Source: JAADEM01 sp965371855 (GTDB taxonomy: Bacteria > Bacteroidota > Bacteroidia > Bacteroidales > Marinilabiliaceae). From it: a stretch of DNA of 64,000 bases. Below the pieces are notes generated by a model. It made no database searches and was not told the DNA's origin. It saw nothing but the letters and a program-made list of their open reading frames with translations. The DNA lies in NCBI GenBank assembly GCA_965371855.1, contig CBDUZZ010000012.1, positions 1 to 64,000 of the forward strand. The letters are read 5' to 3'. Numbering within the stretch: position 1 is the first letter of the stretch; each line of letters opens with the position of its first letter. Position numbers and translations under genes: made by a program. Below, piece by piece: positions 44,269 through 52,817 of the stretch.

Positions 44269-47200
44269 TTATTTTTCAATCACATCTAATAAATCCAAAA
44301 GCAACTGAAATCGATTGTCCTTAAATCGCGTATCGTAAGGCATACTTATTTCGAAGTCATGTTTTATTGTCATCTCAATTTCTTTCGACTTCGGGTCATT
44401 CACAATTTTAGTGGCAACCCATTTCATATAATTACTTTCAGGGTACTTCTGTAGGAGTTTAGCAAGTAATAATTCAGCCTTTATATCCTGTCCATCTCTA
44501 TTTAAAAGTACCAACTGAAGATATAAGGCTGAATTTTCTTGTTGAATATCAGGATGAGTGTAGTTCATCACTTTTGAGGCAAAAATTGCAGCATTCTCAT
44601 TATCCCCTTTCAATTTGTAGGCTCTTGTTAAAATATAATCTTCCAATCGTTCATCCACATTGTACGGTCTTCCTACGCCAAGATTTACAGGCCAAAGTTT
44701 TGCTTGCTTAACAAATTTAATGGCCTTATTATATTTTCTATTATTCAATGCCGAGAATGCTGACCGAACACAAGCTTCATGATACAAATCACGACCGACA
44801 GTAGCACCTTCAAACGGTAAAACATTATACTTTACAAGAAATGAAATGGCATCCTCATAATTATTTAGAGCACTTAACGATTGGGCATAACACAATCCAA
44901 TTGCCGATTGCTCAGGATATTTCTTTACAAACGGTTGTATTAATTTCAGTGCTTCTGCAGGTTGTTCAGTTGAGATATAAAAATTTGCCAACGACAATGC
45001 TGCACGCCAACTTTCAGGACTCAACTCCGCTACTCTTTGCATACAATTAAATTTTTCATTTTTCGAATTCATTAACTTCGATTTAGCCAAATAAAACGGA
45101 GCAAAATCCGGTCTGTTTCCACAAGCCATAAACTCCTCTTTTGCTTCAGCTATCAAACCTTTATTCCATAATATAAGTCCTAGGTAATAGTGCAATTTCC
45201 AGTTTGGGTATTCAGCAAGAAATGTCATCAAAACTTTGGCAGTTTCTTTACGATGAGGAAAAACAAATTCAGGAGACTGATTCAATACATTTGTGATATA
45301 CACCTCTTTCTCATCAGGTTTCAAATGTGCCAGCCATAAATCAACTACAGGATTTTCAGGTGCAAGTTCCAAAACTTTAATCGCCTCTTCCTCACATCCC
45401 ATTTTGTAATAATTTATGGATAGGTCTAAAAAAGTTTCATGTGGTAACTCATTGGTAATCCGAGTTAAAAACAGCTCTTTATCAGAAATACTATTTGAAA
45501 GCAAAAAGGATTCAAACCGTTGGAAATGAATAGTACCATCTAACTCGAAAATTTTGACCAGTACTTTTTTTGCTTCCTCAACATTTCCAAGTTTACGATT
45601 TGCAATAGCCAATACTTTAAGGGCATCCAAATTATACTGATTAAAATCGAGTGCTTTTAAAGTGTATTTTTTAGCCTTGACCCAATCTTTTTCAATTAAA
45701 AACAGATTTGCCAATTCTGTGGCTGCTGACGACTTGTAAGCAATAGCTCCCATTGCAATAGAAAAACCACTTTTTGCAGTAGTATTATCACCTGTTTCCC
45801 TGCAAATCAGACCCAACAAATAATTTGCTTCTCCATCATATGTGTCAATTGCTAAAGATTTATGCACATATTTTAGAGCCTTTACATAATCCATTTGTCG
45901 ATAAAAGCTTAATGCCAAACGATTCAATGCGGGTAAAAATCCGGCGTCTTTTTCCAAAGCTTTATTATATGCCTCTTTTGCACCAGAATACTCACGCTGC
46001 TTTTCCAATTCCAATCCTTTTGTAAATAATCCATAGGCCGAATCCCAATTAAAATCGTCATTGGCTTTTAAAGGACGTTCAACCAAAACATCAATTTTAT
46101 TTGAAGAATAGATTAGTTTACTATTTCCCAAAATGATTTTAATTTCATCTGTACTACTTGTCTCAAAAGACATTTTAAATAGTTCAAGAGGCTTCAATCC
46201 TACAAAATCCGAAAATTGCAAATTTCCATTTATATACACTTTAAGTTCATCATCGATTTCCTGTAATGCACTCAGCAAAATAGTTTGGTTGCTATTATTT
46301 TTTAGCAGATTAAGAACGCCATACTGTGAAACGGAAACCATTCCTTTGGTCGCTTTAAGCGGAAACCAGGTCTCGTTCATAATATCTGCATCGTGGGGTG
46401 CAAACTCTTTATGTTTAAAAGGAATTAATGTACTGCTGTTTGCTGCCTGATTAAACAATTTTCCCGCCTGAAATTCAATATACTGCCCATCTGAATCGGT
46501 CAATAAATCTTCCCAAATCATTCCCTCTTGTGCAAGACCCCATATCCATAATTTCTTTCCGGGTTTCTCATCAAAATCTCCGTAATGACCAAATCCAAAA
46601 TCATCATCATGCCAATACCCTCCAAAATAATCGGAATAAGAACTAAGAACATGGTACGATTTGTAACTTCCGAAATTATTGTTTTTATACCAATTGATAT
46701 CTCTTCCATTTTCACTTGGCCAATTGCCTTCTTTTCCTCCATGTCCAATCCAGTTTTTGCCTGGATAAATAAACTCCAGATTGTCTGATGCCTTGGCTGC
46801 TGCATTCATCCAATGATAATAAGTACACGGCAATTCAGTATTATTAAACCAGCTTGTCTTCGTTTCAAAGAAAGCTTTGCCGGGTGAAACTTTTATCTCG
46901 ACACTCCACTTTGTTCCCGATGGTAAATCAATTGCACCAACCACACACGAAACACTTCCATCATCATTTTTCTTTGTGATATAATCAACCGGTGTTGAAC
47001 AGGTTGGAATATGGCCGATATCTCCAAAATTGTATTCCAGCCCACCTGAAGTCCAGGGTCCCCGCATAGCAACATCCCTAAATTTTACAACATGGTTAAA
47101 ATAGAGAAATTCCTTTCCTGTAGATTTTTCGATGGCTCCCCAAATCTTTCCACCAATTTCGGGACACACATAAACTTTTACATATTCGTTTTCTAAGACC

Positions 47201-47415
47201 ACCATGTTCCATTTTTGCTGAACCGGCTTATTGGTATATCCATGAAAATAGAAATAGGGATATATTCTGTTGATTTCCGGAACCGGATTCGGATCGGAAA
47301 AAGGGTAGGTCTTAAATTCAATTAACTCCTCATAGACATTTGCTTTTTGGGCATGAAGAGACGAAACTAACATTGATACACATAGGGCGGTAATAAAAAT
47401 CCGTTTTTTAATCAT
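44269..47415 (-). CDS. Secreted DUF5107 protein with TPR repeats
   Basis: The ATG at 47415 was chosen over 47436 because the signal peptide (RIFITALCVSMLVSSLHAQ) follows it directly; the product is 1048 aa. The N-terminal 400 residues form a DUF5107 galactose-mutarotase-like beta-domain (VVLENEYVKVYVCPEIGGKIWGAIEKSTGKEFLYF, AMRGPWTSGGLEYNFGDIGHIP). The rest is a long TPR solenoid (for example YVKALKYVHKSLAIDTYDGEANYLLGLICRETGD). Such proteins are frequent in Bacteroidota glycan loci, and the beta-domain may bind sugar. It is the first gene of the minus-strand locus and reads towards the sigma factor, with 170 nt between. The exact function is unknown. Confidence 0.85.
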   Translation of the reverse strand: MIKKRIFITALCVSMLVSSLHAQKANVYEELIEFKTYPFSDPNPVPEINRIYPYFYFHGYTNKPVQQKWNMVVLENEYVKVYVCPEIGGKIWGAIEKSTGKEFLYFNHVVKFRDVAMRGPWTSGGLEYNFGDIGHIPTCSTPVDYITKKNDDGSVSCVVGAIDLPSGTKWSVEIKVSPGKAFFETKTSWFNNTELPCTYYHWMNAAAKASDNLEFIYPGKNWIGHGGKEGNWPSENGRDINWYKNNNFGSYKSYHVLSSYSDYFGGYWHDDDFGFGHYGDFDEKPGKKLWIWGLAQEGMIWEDLLTDSDGQYIEFQAGKLFNQAANSSTLIPFKHKEFAPHDADIMNETWFPLKATKGMVSVSQYGVLNLLKNNSNQTILLSALQEIDDELKVYINGNLQFSDFVGLKPLELFKMSFETSSTDEIKIILGNSKLIYSSNKIDVLVERPLKANDDFNWDSAYGLFTKGLELEKQREYSGAKEAYNKALEKDAGFLPALNRLALSFYRQMDYVKALKYVHKSLAIDTYDGEANYLLGLICRETGDNTTAKSGFSIAMGAIAYKSSAATELANLFLIEKDWVKAKKYTLKALDFNQYNLDALKVLAIANRKLGNVEEAKKVLVKIFELDGTIHFQRFESFLLSNSISDKELFLTRITNELPHETFLDLSINYYKMGCEEEAIKVLELAPENPVVDLWLAHLKPDEKEVYITNVLNQSPEFVFPHRKETAKVLMTFLAEYPNWKLHYYLGLILWNKGLIAEAKEEFMACGNRPDFAPFYLAKSKLMNSKNEKFNCMQRVAELSPESWRAALSLANFYISTEQPAEALKLIQPFVKKYPEQSAIGLCYAQSLSALNNYEDAISFLVKYNVLPFEGATVGRDLYHEACVRSAFSALNNRKYNKAIKFVKQAKLWPVNLGVGRPYNVDERLEDYILTRAYKLKGDNENAAIFASKVMNYTHPDIQQENSALYLQLVLLNRDGQDIKAELLLAKLLQKYPESNYMKWVATKIVNDPKSKEIEMTIKHDFEISMPYDTRFKDNRFQLLLDLLDVIEK

Positions 47416-47548
47416 AATTCTTTTTTTAAAAATCATTATCAGGAAATTTGTAAAATTAGCTTACAATTTCTTGCTTCGTAATAACAAAGTTAATAATATT
47501 CGGATATTTCGTTCTATGGAACAGCCTCACTGTAAAAATTAACCAGAC

Positions 47549-47683
47549 ACTAGTGACAAATCAAATATGTCTTTTGGGTGGAGACTGCTTCGTCATTCTT
47601 CCTCGCAGTGACGTCATTGCGAAGACGAGGCACGAGGATGAAGCAATCTCAATCCGAATCTTTAAAGTTGACTTGACACTAGT
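47549..47683. mobile_element. MITE-like palindromic element, type B
   Basis: Ends ACTAGTGACAAATCAA (47549-47564) and TTGACTTGACACTAGT (47668-47683) are inverted with two mismatches over 16 bp. The interior carries GACTGCTTCGTCATTC and GTCATTGCGAAGACGAGG...GAAGCAATCTC, the same core seen in the element at 14351-14506, although the ends differ. No ORF is inside. Confidence 0.7.
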
Positions 47684-47828
47684 AATTAATAATATTGGTA
47701 TTAAATATAGAAGTTAATTCGAAAATTCAATTAGTAAGTTAATGAAGAAAGTAGCACTGCTAAGGAATGAAATAAGGGGAGAAGTGAAATAACAGAAACT
47801 TCAAATAAATTATCAAAAAAGTAATTAA

Positions 47829-47965
47829 TGAACTACCCCCGGGCAGAGCCCAGTAGGTATCAAATGAAATTTATATTTCCGCCCCAAAGGGTCAGGGAAC
47901 CGAGTTTACGTGCTCAGCGAAGATAAAGCGAAAGTCGGTCCCGTTCGCTGTAGCATTCGTGATGA
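47829..47965. repeat. Probable dispersed intergenic repeat block
   Basis: The stretch has CTACCCCCGGGC-AGA-GCCCAGTAGG, an imperfect hairpin, followed by a G+C-richer segment (CGCCCCAAAGGG ... GCGAAAGTCGGTCCCGTTCGC). Composition differs from the AT-rich surroundings, and no reading frame of useful length is present. From general familiarity this resembles repeats scattered in Bacteroidota genomes; no second copy is seen here. Confidence 0.4.
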
Positions 47966-47978
47966 AGAATAAAAAAAA

Positions 47979-48001
47979 CCTGACTGGTAATTTCAGTCAG
48001 G
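47979..48001 (-). terminator. Terminator of the decayed outer-membrane protein gene
   Basis: CCTGACTG (47979-47986) pairs with CAGTCAGG (47994-48001) around a 7-nt loop. On the minus strand a run of eight T follows. It lies 27 nt after the stop of the gene remnant at 48029. Confidence 0.8.
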
Positions 48002-48028
48002 CTGTAATAAAACTATTTTAAAGAGTTC

Positions 48029-48491
48029 CTAGAAATCCACATAATCAGCAGCATTTAAAAAATCAAAACTTTTCTGGCAACTTACCAGCGGTTCAAAGTT
48101 ATATTCCTCTACTTCAACAACACCATACTGTACGCCTGCATTTTCATTTTCAGCAAAAATAGATTTGAAATCAATCTTTACACTAGTGAGAGGGATTAGC
48201 AGACCATAATCCAGTCCAATATTTTTAATAATCTGTCTACCTCCAAATGAAGAAATCACCATAGTTATTCCCTCACTTTGAATTAAGTAGTTTTCAGTTA
48301 TAAAATACCCCCTTGCTCCTGTACGAATCATGGCGTTAAGGTTTATAATGGGAGATTCTGCCCATCCACCTCCTGAATAGCCATAGCCCAAGCCAACACT
48401 AACATTCTTATCTTTTGATCCAAAAGTTGATATGCCATAAAGTATTCCAAATCCAGTATTTTCCGTTACAATTTTTGTTGCGGTTTTCTCT
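48029..48491 (-). pseudogene. C-terminal remnant of a Bacteroidota beta-barrel-like hypothetical protein
   Basis: The open frame runs from just after a TGA at 48492 to the stop at 48029. It reads TENTGFGILYGISTFG...VGLGYGYSGGGW, then INLNAMIRTGARGYFITENYL and GGRQIIKNIGLDYGLLIP. This is the C-terminal half of a conserved hypothetical protein seen in Flavobacteriia and Bacteroidia (from memory, not a search). No ATG is available, and the frame is cut off directly behind the stop codon of the TPR gene at 48498. The 5' half was evidently lost by deletion. The original terminator is still present downstream. Confidence 0.6.
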
Positions 48492-48497
48492 CAGTAT

Positions 48498-49610
48498 TTA
48501 AAACGGTGAAAGATAATAACTCTGCTCATGTACCACAACATCCGGCGGACTGTAAATCGCTTTACCGGGTTTTGCAGATGCACGCGAATAAAATGGATCC
48601 AGTTCCTTAGCCATTCCCTTATACTTTTCTGCAAGTTCATTATTTCCGGCACGATGGTATATCATAGATAGTGTACCATATACCCAAGCTTTCATCGGAT
48701 TAATTGGTTTTGGGGTAGAGTTAAGAAATTTGTTAAACTGCTCCTCAACCAAAGGTGCTACAGAGTCGATTAGGGCAGGGTTTCGCATGGCAATCATCAT
48801 ATAATATCTGCCCAGGTCTAAGTAAAGTGCATTTTTTGATGGATCAAGATCGATGGCTTTCTGATAGTATTTATCTGCTTCATCAATATTTTGCTTGAAC
48901 AAATATACTCTACCTAATGCCTGATTCGCATCAGCGTTTCCTGACTCCTTTTCTACAATCTCTTTCCAGAATTTTTCATAATCGGCATCTTCAGGCATTA
49001 ATATTTCCCGTGCTTTTGCACCATAAACCAAATCAGCATCTTCAAGTTCTTTGGCATATTTCTCTGCTTTTTCAGGATCACCCCCCATGTTAACCGGCAA
49101 TCCGCCAAAAAACTCAACCAAAGTTAATTTGTTTTCGTAATAGGAAGGGTCTAATTGAAAACCTGAGTTATAAGTTTTCTCAAATTTATCAAGATATCCT
49201 GCTGCATTTTCGTCACCCATTTGCATACCCATATAAAACTGCAGGGTTTCAATACCGCCTTTACACGAAAGGTACATCGCGTTATCCGGGTCATTTTCTA
49301 CAGCCAGATGAATGTATTTCAAAGCCTCATCCAATGTTTCCTTTATCGCTCTGGGATTGGCCATTCCCAGTTGCTGGGTGGTTCTGCACAATTCAAACCA
49401 GGCAAGTGCATCTTTCGGGTTTTCATTCGTAATTTGTTCAAGCAATACTTTAGCAGAATCGGCATGTCCGGTTATCCTCAACTCGTAAGCTTCAAACACT
49501 TTCTGAGCAGCGTTTTGACCTGTACAGGAGATTATCCCGGCACAGATCAGTGCCATAATGATACCCATCGACACTAAACTAAATTTTTGATTAACATTTC
49601 CTTTTTTCAT
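48498..49610 (-). CDS. TPR-containing lipoprotein
   Basis: A 370-aa protein with lipobox IISC at about residues 27-30. TPR-type helices occupy most of the mature protein (ESGNADANQALGRVYLFKQNIDEADKYYQKAIDLDPSKNALYLDLGRYY), with TPR-like pairs near both ends. The function is unknown; proteins of this type are often periplasmic scaffolds. It is transcribed away from the PagL-like gene at 49957 across a 346-nt shared upstream region. The stop is followed immediately by the remnant of another gene. Confidence 0.8.
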   Translation of the reverse strand: MKKGNVNQKFSLVSMGIIMALICAGIISCTGQNAAQKVFEAYELRITGHADSAKVLLEQITNENPKDALAWFELCRTTQQLGMANPRAIKETLDEALKYIHLAVENDPDNAMYLSCKGGIETLQFYMGMQMGDENAAGYLDKFEKTYNSGFQLDPSYYENKLTLVEFFGGLPVNMGGDPEKAEKYAKELEDADLVYGAKAREILMPEDADYEKFWKEIVEKESGNADANQALGRVYLFKQNIDEADKYYQKAIDLDPSKNALYLDLGRYYMMIAMRNPALIDSVAPLVEEQFNKFLNSTPKPINPMKAWVYGTLSMIYHRAGNNELAEKYKGMAKELDPFYSRASAKPGKAIYSPPDVVVHEQSYYLSPF

Positions 49611-49956
49611 GATAATAGTCTTTATTGTTGTACTTAATAAATATGTAATTTATTATAAATTTACAACCAAATTAACTCTGTGTCAAGTATCGTAAATAAT
49701 TAAATTCAAGATTTCCATAACTAAACTAACACCACAATCATATCTGTTCAGATGTGGGGCATACAAAATTCATAATTATAAACAATAAAGGAGTAATAGT
49801 TGTTAGACTATCAGAATTATAAATAAATATTACTAATAATTCATTCAAATGTTTAATTTCGTTAATAATATTAGAATCTGTGAATCAGTGGCAAATTTGA
49901 TTAGTCACTATATTTAACAGAACCATAAATACAACGAGTCCCAAAACTTAAATACT
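49611..49956. other. Divergent upstream region without a visible gene
   Basis: This AT-rich 346-nt region separates the TPR lipoprotein gene (minus) and the PagL-like gene (plus). I see no ORF, no strong hairpin and no convincing promoter pair. It presumably holds the promoters of both genes. Confidence 0.5.
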
Positions 49957-51105
49957 ATGAAAATAAAACAACTACTTTTCTCTATTTCTTTTCTATTTAT
50001 CGCGTCACTATCCTACAGTCAATATTCCGATTCGGTATTGGTAAAAAGGAGTAAATACATAAAATACCTTGATTTCAGAATTGAAAATGGTGCCATGTTA
50101 GGTAATGACTCTGAATTGGGAGACCAACTTGTTAATGCTTCATACTACAATGGCCTTGATTATAGATTAGGATTCAGAATAAGTGATCCTGATAATATTT
50201 ACAGCAATGTTTACCGCAGGCCAATTATTGGATTAGGCGTCTACTCATCAACATTTCATAATGAAGATATCGGCACTCCAGCAGCAATATATTTTTTCAT
50301 GACAATGCCTTTCAAATTTGAACAAGCTAAAAAACTTACATATTCTTACAGTGCCGCCTTTGGCCTCTCCTATAATTTTAATGCTTATGACTCGATAGAC
50401 AATCCGGCCAATATATTTATTGGGACTGAAAGGAACTGTTATGTTCATTTAGCTTTTGTAATGAATTACCGGCTCAGCAAAAGATTTGCTCTTAACGGAT
50501 CTTTTGGATTCAAACACTTCTCCAATGGGTCGTTGCAACAACCGAATGTTGGAGTCAACCTTATTCCACTCACCCTTGGCGTTAGTTACAAACTTTCGCA
50601 ACAAGAAGTATTGCTAGAAAGGAGAGATATCCCTAAATATATCCGGCATAATTTATGGAATATCACTGTTTCTACAGGTAGTAAAAACTATAGTAAAGAA
50701 AATGATCAAAACCATTTGAAAATGGTACTAACTGCAAATTATCTCCGGCAGATAAATTACAAATACAGAGGAGGTATTGGAATGGACTTCTTCTATTCAG
50801 CAGATGCCGAAAGCAGAAACGATTCAGATCAATCAGCATTTAGCAAAGCCTTTTCTTGTGCTGTTGTAGGATATTGGGAGTGGGCTATTAATAAGAATCT
50901 TTATGTACCACTCGGAATAGCATTTTACCTAAAAAGAAACGAAGAGAATGATGAAAGCACACCCTACTATGAACGTGCAGGGATAAGATATCGTTTTAAC
51001 AGTGGTATTCACACAGGTCTTACCATTAAAGCGCACGGAGGTGTTGCCGATATCTTTGAATGGTCAGTTGGTTATACTTTTCAACGCGACCCAAACAAAT
51101 ACTAA
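49957..51105 (+). CDS. Lipid A deacylase-like (PagL/acyloxyacyl hydrolase) outer-membrane protein
   Basis: A 382-aa protein with a signal peptide (IASLSYSQ). The middle matches the PagL beta-barrel: IIGLGVYSSTF, then FGFKHFSNGSLQQPNVGVN, where His187-x-Ser189 is the catalytic pair known from lipid A 3-O-deacylases and Asn190 follows. PagL itself is about 150-170 aa. Here a second part of about 180 aa (from KYIRHNLWNITVSTGSK) adds more beta-strands, so the barrel is larger or repeated. It likely trims acyl chains from lipid A in the outer membrane; the extra domain is unexplained. It is the only gene in its transcription unit. Confidence 0.8.
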   Translation: MKIKQLLFSISFLFIASLSYSQYSDSVLVKRSKYIKYLDFRIENGAMLGNDSELGDQLVNASYYNGLDYRLGFRISDPDNIYSNVYRRPIIGLGVYSSTFHNEDIGTPAAIYFFMTMPFKFEQAKKLTYSYSAAFGLSYNFNAYDSIDNPANIFIGTERNCYVHLAFVMNYRLSKRFALNGSFGFKHFSNGSLQQPNVGVNLIPLTLGVSYKLSQQEVLLERRDIPKYIRHNLWNITVSTGSKNYSKENDQNHLKMVLTANYLRQINYKYRGGIGMDFFYSADAESRNDSDQSAFSKAFSCAVVGYWEWAINKNLYVPLGIAFYLKRNEENDESTPYYERAGIRYRFNSGIHTGLTIKAHGGVADIFEWSVGYTFQRDPNKY

Positions 51106-51269
51106 GGGGATTTAGGATGTTCGATATATGATGTAGAGATGTGGGGATATTGGATATTAGATGTGGATGAAAAGAAACTAAAAAGAAGTTAATTGGATTA
51201 CTCACCATAAACAACATAAAACCTTTTTCTTAAAAAATATTTCTCACAGTAACAATCTATTTTTTTTAA

Positions 51270-51389
51270 AATAGTAAAATATCCAACAAAGGATTACCTC
51301 CTGAACAAAAAGAACAAATAGATAAACTTCTTGAGAAATTTGAAGATGACGACGATGTCACCAATGTATTTCACAATATGGAAGAATAA
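51270..51389 (+). pseudogene. C-terminal remnant of a YebC/PmpR-family regulator
   Basis: A 39-codon open stretch ends in GLPPEQKEQIDKL, then LEKFEDDDDVTNVFHNMEE, then a stop. This is the typical last segment of YebC-family proteins, with the acidic DDDDV and the final NxxHNM-like block. A TAA in the same frame at 51267-51269 precedes it, and no ATG is available. It was too short to appear as an ordinary ORF. The rest of the gene is absent from the window, so a deletion or rearrangement has removed it. An intact yebC probably exists elsewhere. Confidence 0.75.
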
Positions 51390-51448
51390 TAACATTTGTA
51401 CAATCAGATTAAACCAATTAATTTAGTGTATTAGTAGATTAAGCAATT

Positions 51449-52258
51449 ATGATAATTACATTTCTCAATAATCCATTCCCCTACTTAGATAAACTGAAGT
51501 ACAGATTAATTCATGTAGGTATAATTATGGCTTATAGTGTATTTTTCATGGTTGTTTTCCAACCTTTTAGTTTTAACTCCTGGTTAAGTATGGGGTGGTT
51601 TGGTTTGGCAGGATTAGGAATTTTCGGCTCTATTCCAATTGCTATATCTCAGTTATTTGTCAGACCATTAATAAATATTAAAACATTTAGAGTAAAACAT
51701 TTTATTATTTGGTTTATTTTAGAGGTTATTCTTATAACTATTTTTATGTCTGTATTGTACAGTGATCCTGACTACAACTTTTTTGAAGATATGAAAACCA
51801 CCTTTAAATACACTGCAAAAATTGCTGTACTGCCATACTCTTTCTCAATTCTTATAATCACACTCATCCAAATAAATAAAGAAAAGAGCTTAAAAAAGGT
51901 ACTTACCTCTGAAGACATAGATTTATTAAGTTTTAAAGATGAAAGAGAGCAGGTTAAATTCAGTGTAAAAAGTAAAGACATACTCTATCTTGAATCAACT
52001 GACAATTACGTAACTGTATTCTTCTCTAATGAGGATAAAGTAAACAAGCAGATGATCAGAACTTCATTAAAGAAAATTGAAGAGACTCAATTATCGTTAA
52101 AATTATTAAGATGTCATCGGAGTTTTATGGTAAATCTTGATAATGTTCTCTGGATGAGAAAAGAGGGTAGGAATTTCGTATTAAAAGTAAAAAGCATTAA
52201 CTCATTCATCCCCGTATCCCGCAGTTACATCCCACAATTCAAATCCCTAATTCAATAA
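51449..52258 (+). CDS. Membrane-anchored LytTR transcriptional regulator
   Basis: A 269-aa protein. Residues about 20-145 contain four hydrophobic segments (IMAYSVFFMVVFQPFSF; GWFGLAGLGIFGSIPI; FIIWFILEVILITIFMSVL; IAVLPYSFSILIITLI). The C-terminal LytTR DNA-binding domain covers about 170-269 with DILYLESTDNYVTVFF, RTSLKKIEE, RCHRSFMVN and PVSRSYIPQ. The linkage to a membrane domain suggests it senses an envelope or lipid signal and binds DNA directly, without a response-regulator receiver. Its targets are unknown; the next gene, a small secreted protein 131 nt downstream, may be one. Confidence 0.9.
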   Translation: MIITFLNNPFPYLDKLKYRLIHVGIIMAYSVFFMVVFQPFSFNSWLSMGWFGLAGLGIFGSIPIAISQLFVRPLINIKTFRVKHFIIWFILEVILITIFMSVLYSDPDYNFFEDMKTTFKYTAKIAVLPYSFSILIITLIQINKEKSLKKVLTSEDIDLLSFKDEREQVKFSVKSKDILYLESTDNYVTVFFSNEDKVNKQMIRTSLKKIEETQLSLKLLRCHRSFMVNLDNVLWMRKEGRNFVLKVKSINSFIPVSRSYIPQFKSLIQ

Positions 52259-52324
52259 CAGTACCCGTTTATCCCATCAGTTGTCTTTTTGCACCTCAAT
52301 AAATGGATGCCTTAATTGAAATAA

Positions 52325-52332
52325 TATATTTG
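52325..52332 (+). promoter_or_regulatory. Possible -7 element of the small secreted protein gene
   Basis: TATATTTG matches TAnnTTTG and lies 57 nt before the ATG at 52390. No TTTG is found at the -33 distance. Confidence 0.3.
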
Positions 52333-52389
52333 CATCGTTATTAATCAACAGACTAAAAAAATAGTATTAATTATTTAAATGATTTCATT

Positions 52390-52758
52390 ATGAAAACTGT
52401 TTTAAGCATTGCAACATTACTTTTAGCATTTACTTTTGCTACCAGCGTTCAGGCATCTGACGTTAAAAAGAAACTTGCCGGCACCTGGAAAATTGAAGCT
52501 CCTGATGCTCCTTATGATTACCAGGAAGGCGAAGTTGTATTTTACAAAGAAGATGGCAAAGACAAAATCAAAATTGTTACTACTTACGATGTAATAATGG
52601 CTAAAAACCTTAAAGTTGAAGGTAACAAAGTAAGTTTTGAGTTCGAAGTTGAGTATGAGCTTTGTGTCGCCAAACTGGTATTAAAAGACAACAAAATGAC
52701 TGGTATTGTTGAAACACCTGAAGGTAATCTTCCTGTAACTGCTACCAAGAAAAAATAA
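52390..52758 (+). CDS. Small secreted lipocalin-like hypothetical protein
   Basis: A 122-aa protein with a clear signal peptide (ATLLLAFTFATSVQA). The mature part (about 100 aa) is beta-rich: KLAGTWKIEAPDAPYDYQEG, VVFYKEDGKDKIKIVTTYDV, NKVSFEFEVEY, KLVLKDNKMTGIVETPEGN. The G-T-W start and eight predicted strands suggest a lipocalin-type barrel. Similar small periplasmic proteins are common in Bacteroidota, with no known function. It has lysine-rich ends and a strong bidirectional terminator directly downstream. Confidence 0.75.
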   Translation: MKTVLSIATLLLAFTFATSVQASDVKKKLAGTWKIEAPDAPYDYQEGEVVFYKEDGKDKIKIVTTYDVIMAKNLKVEGNKVSFEFEVEYELCVAKLVLKDNKMTGIVETPEGNLPVTATKKK

Positions 52759-52777
52759 TTGGAAAGTTATAATTATT

Positions 52778-52815
52778 AAAACCATACTCTCATAATAATT
52801 TGAGAGTATGGTTTT
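52778..52815. terminator. Bidirectional terminator between convergent genes
   Basis: AAAACCATACTCTCA (52778-52792) pairs perfectly with TGAGAGTATGGTTTT (52801-52815). A-runs and T-runs lie on both outer sides. It serves the small secreted protein gene (plus) and the LTA-synthase-like gene ending at 52818 (minus). Confidence 0.92.
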
Positions 52816-52817
52816 TT

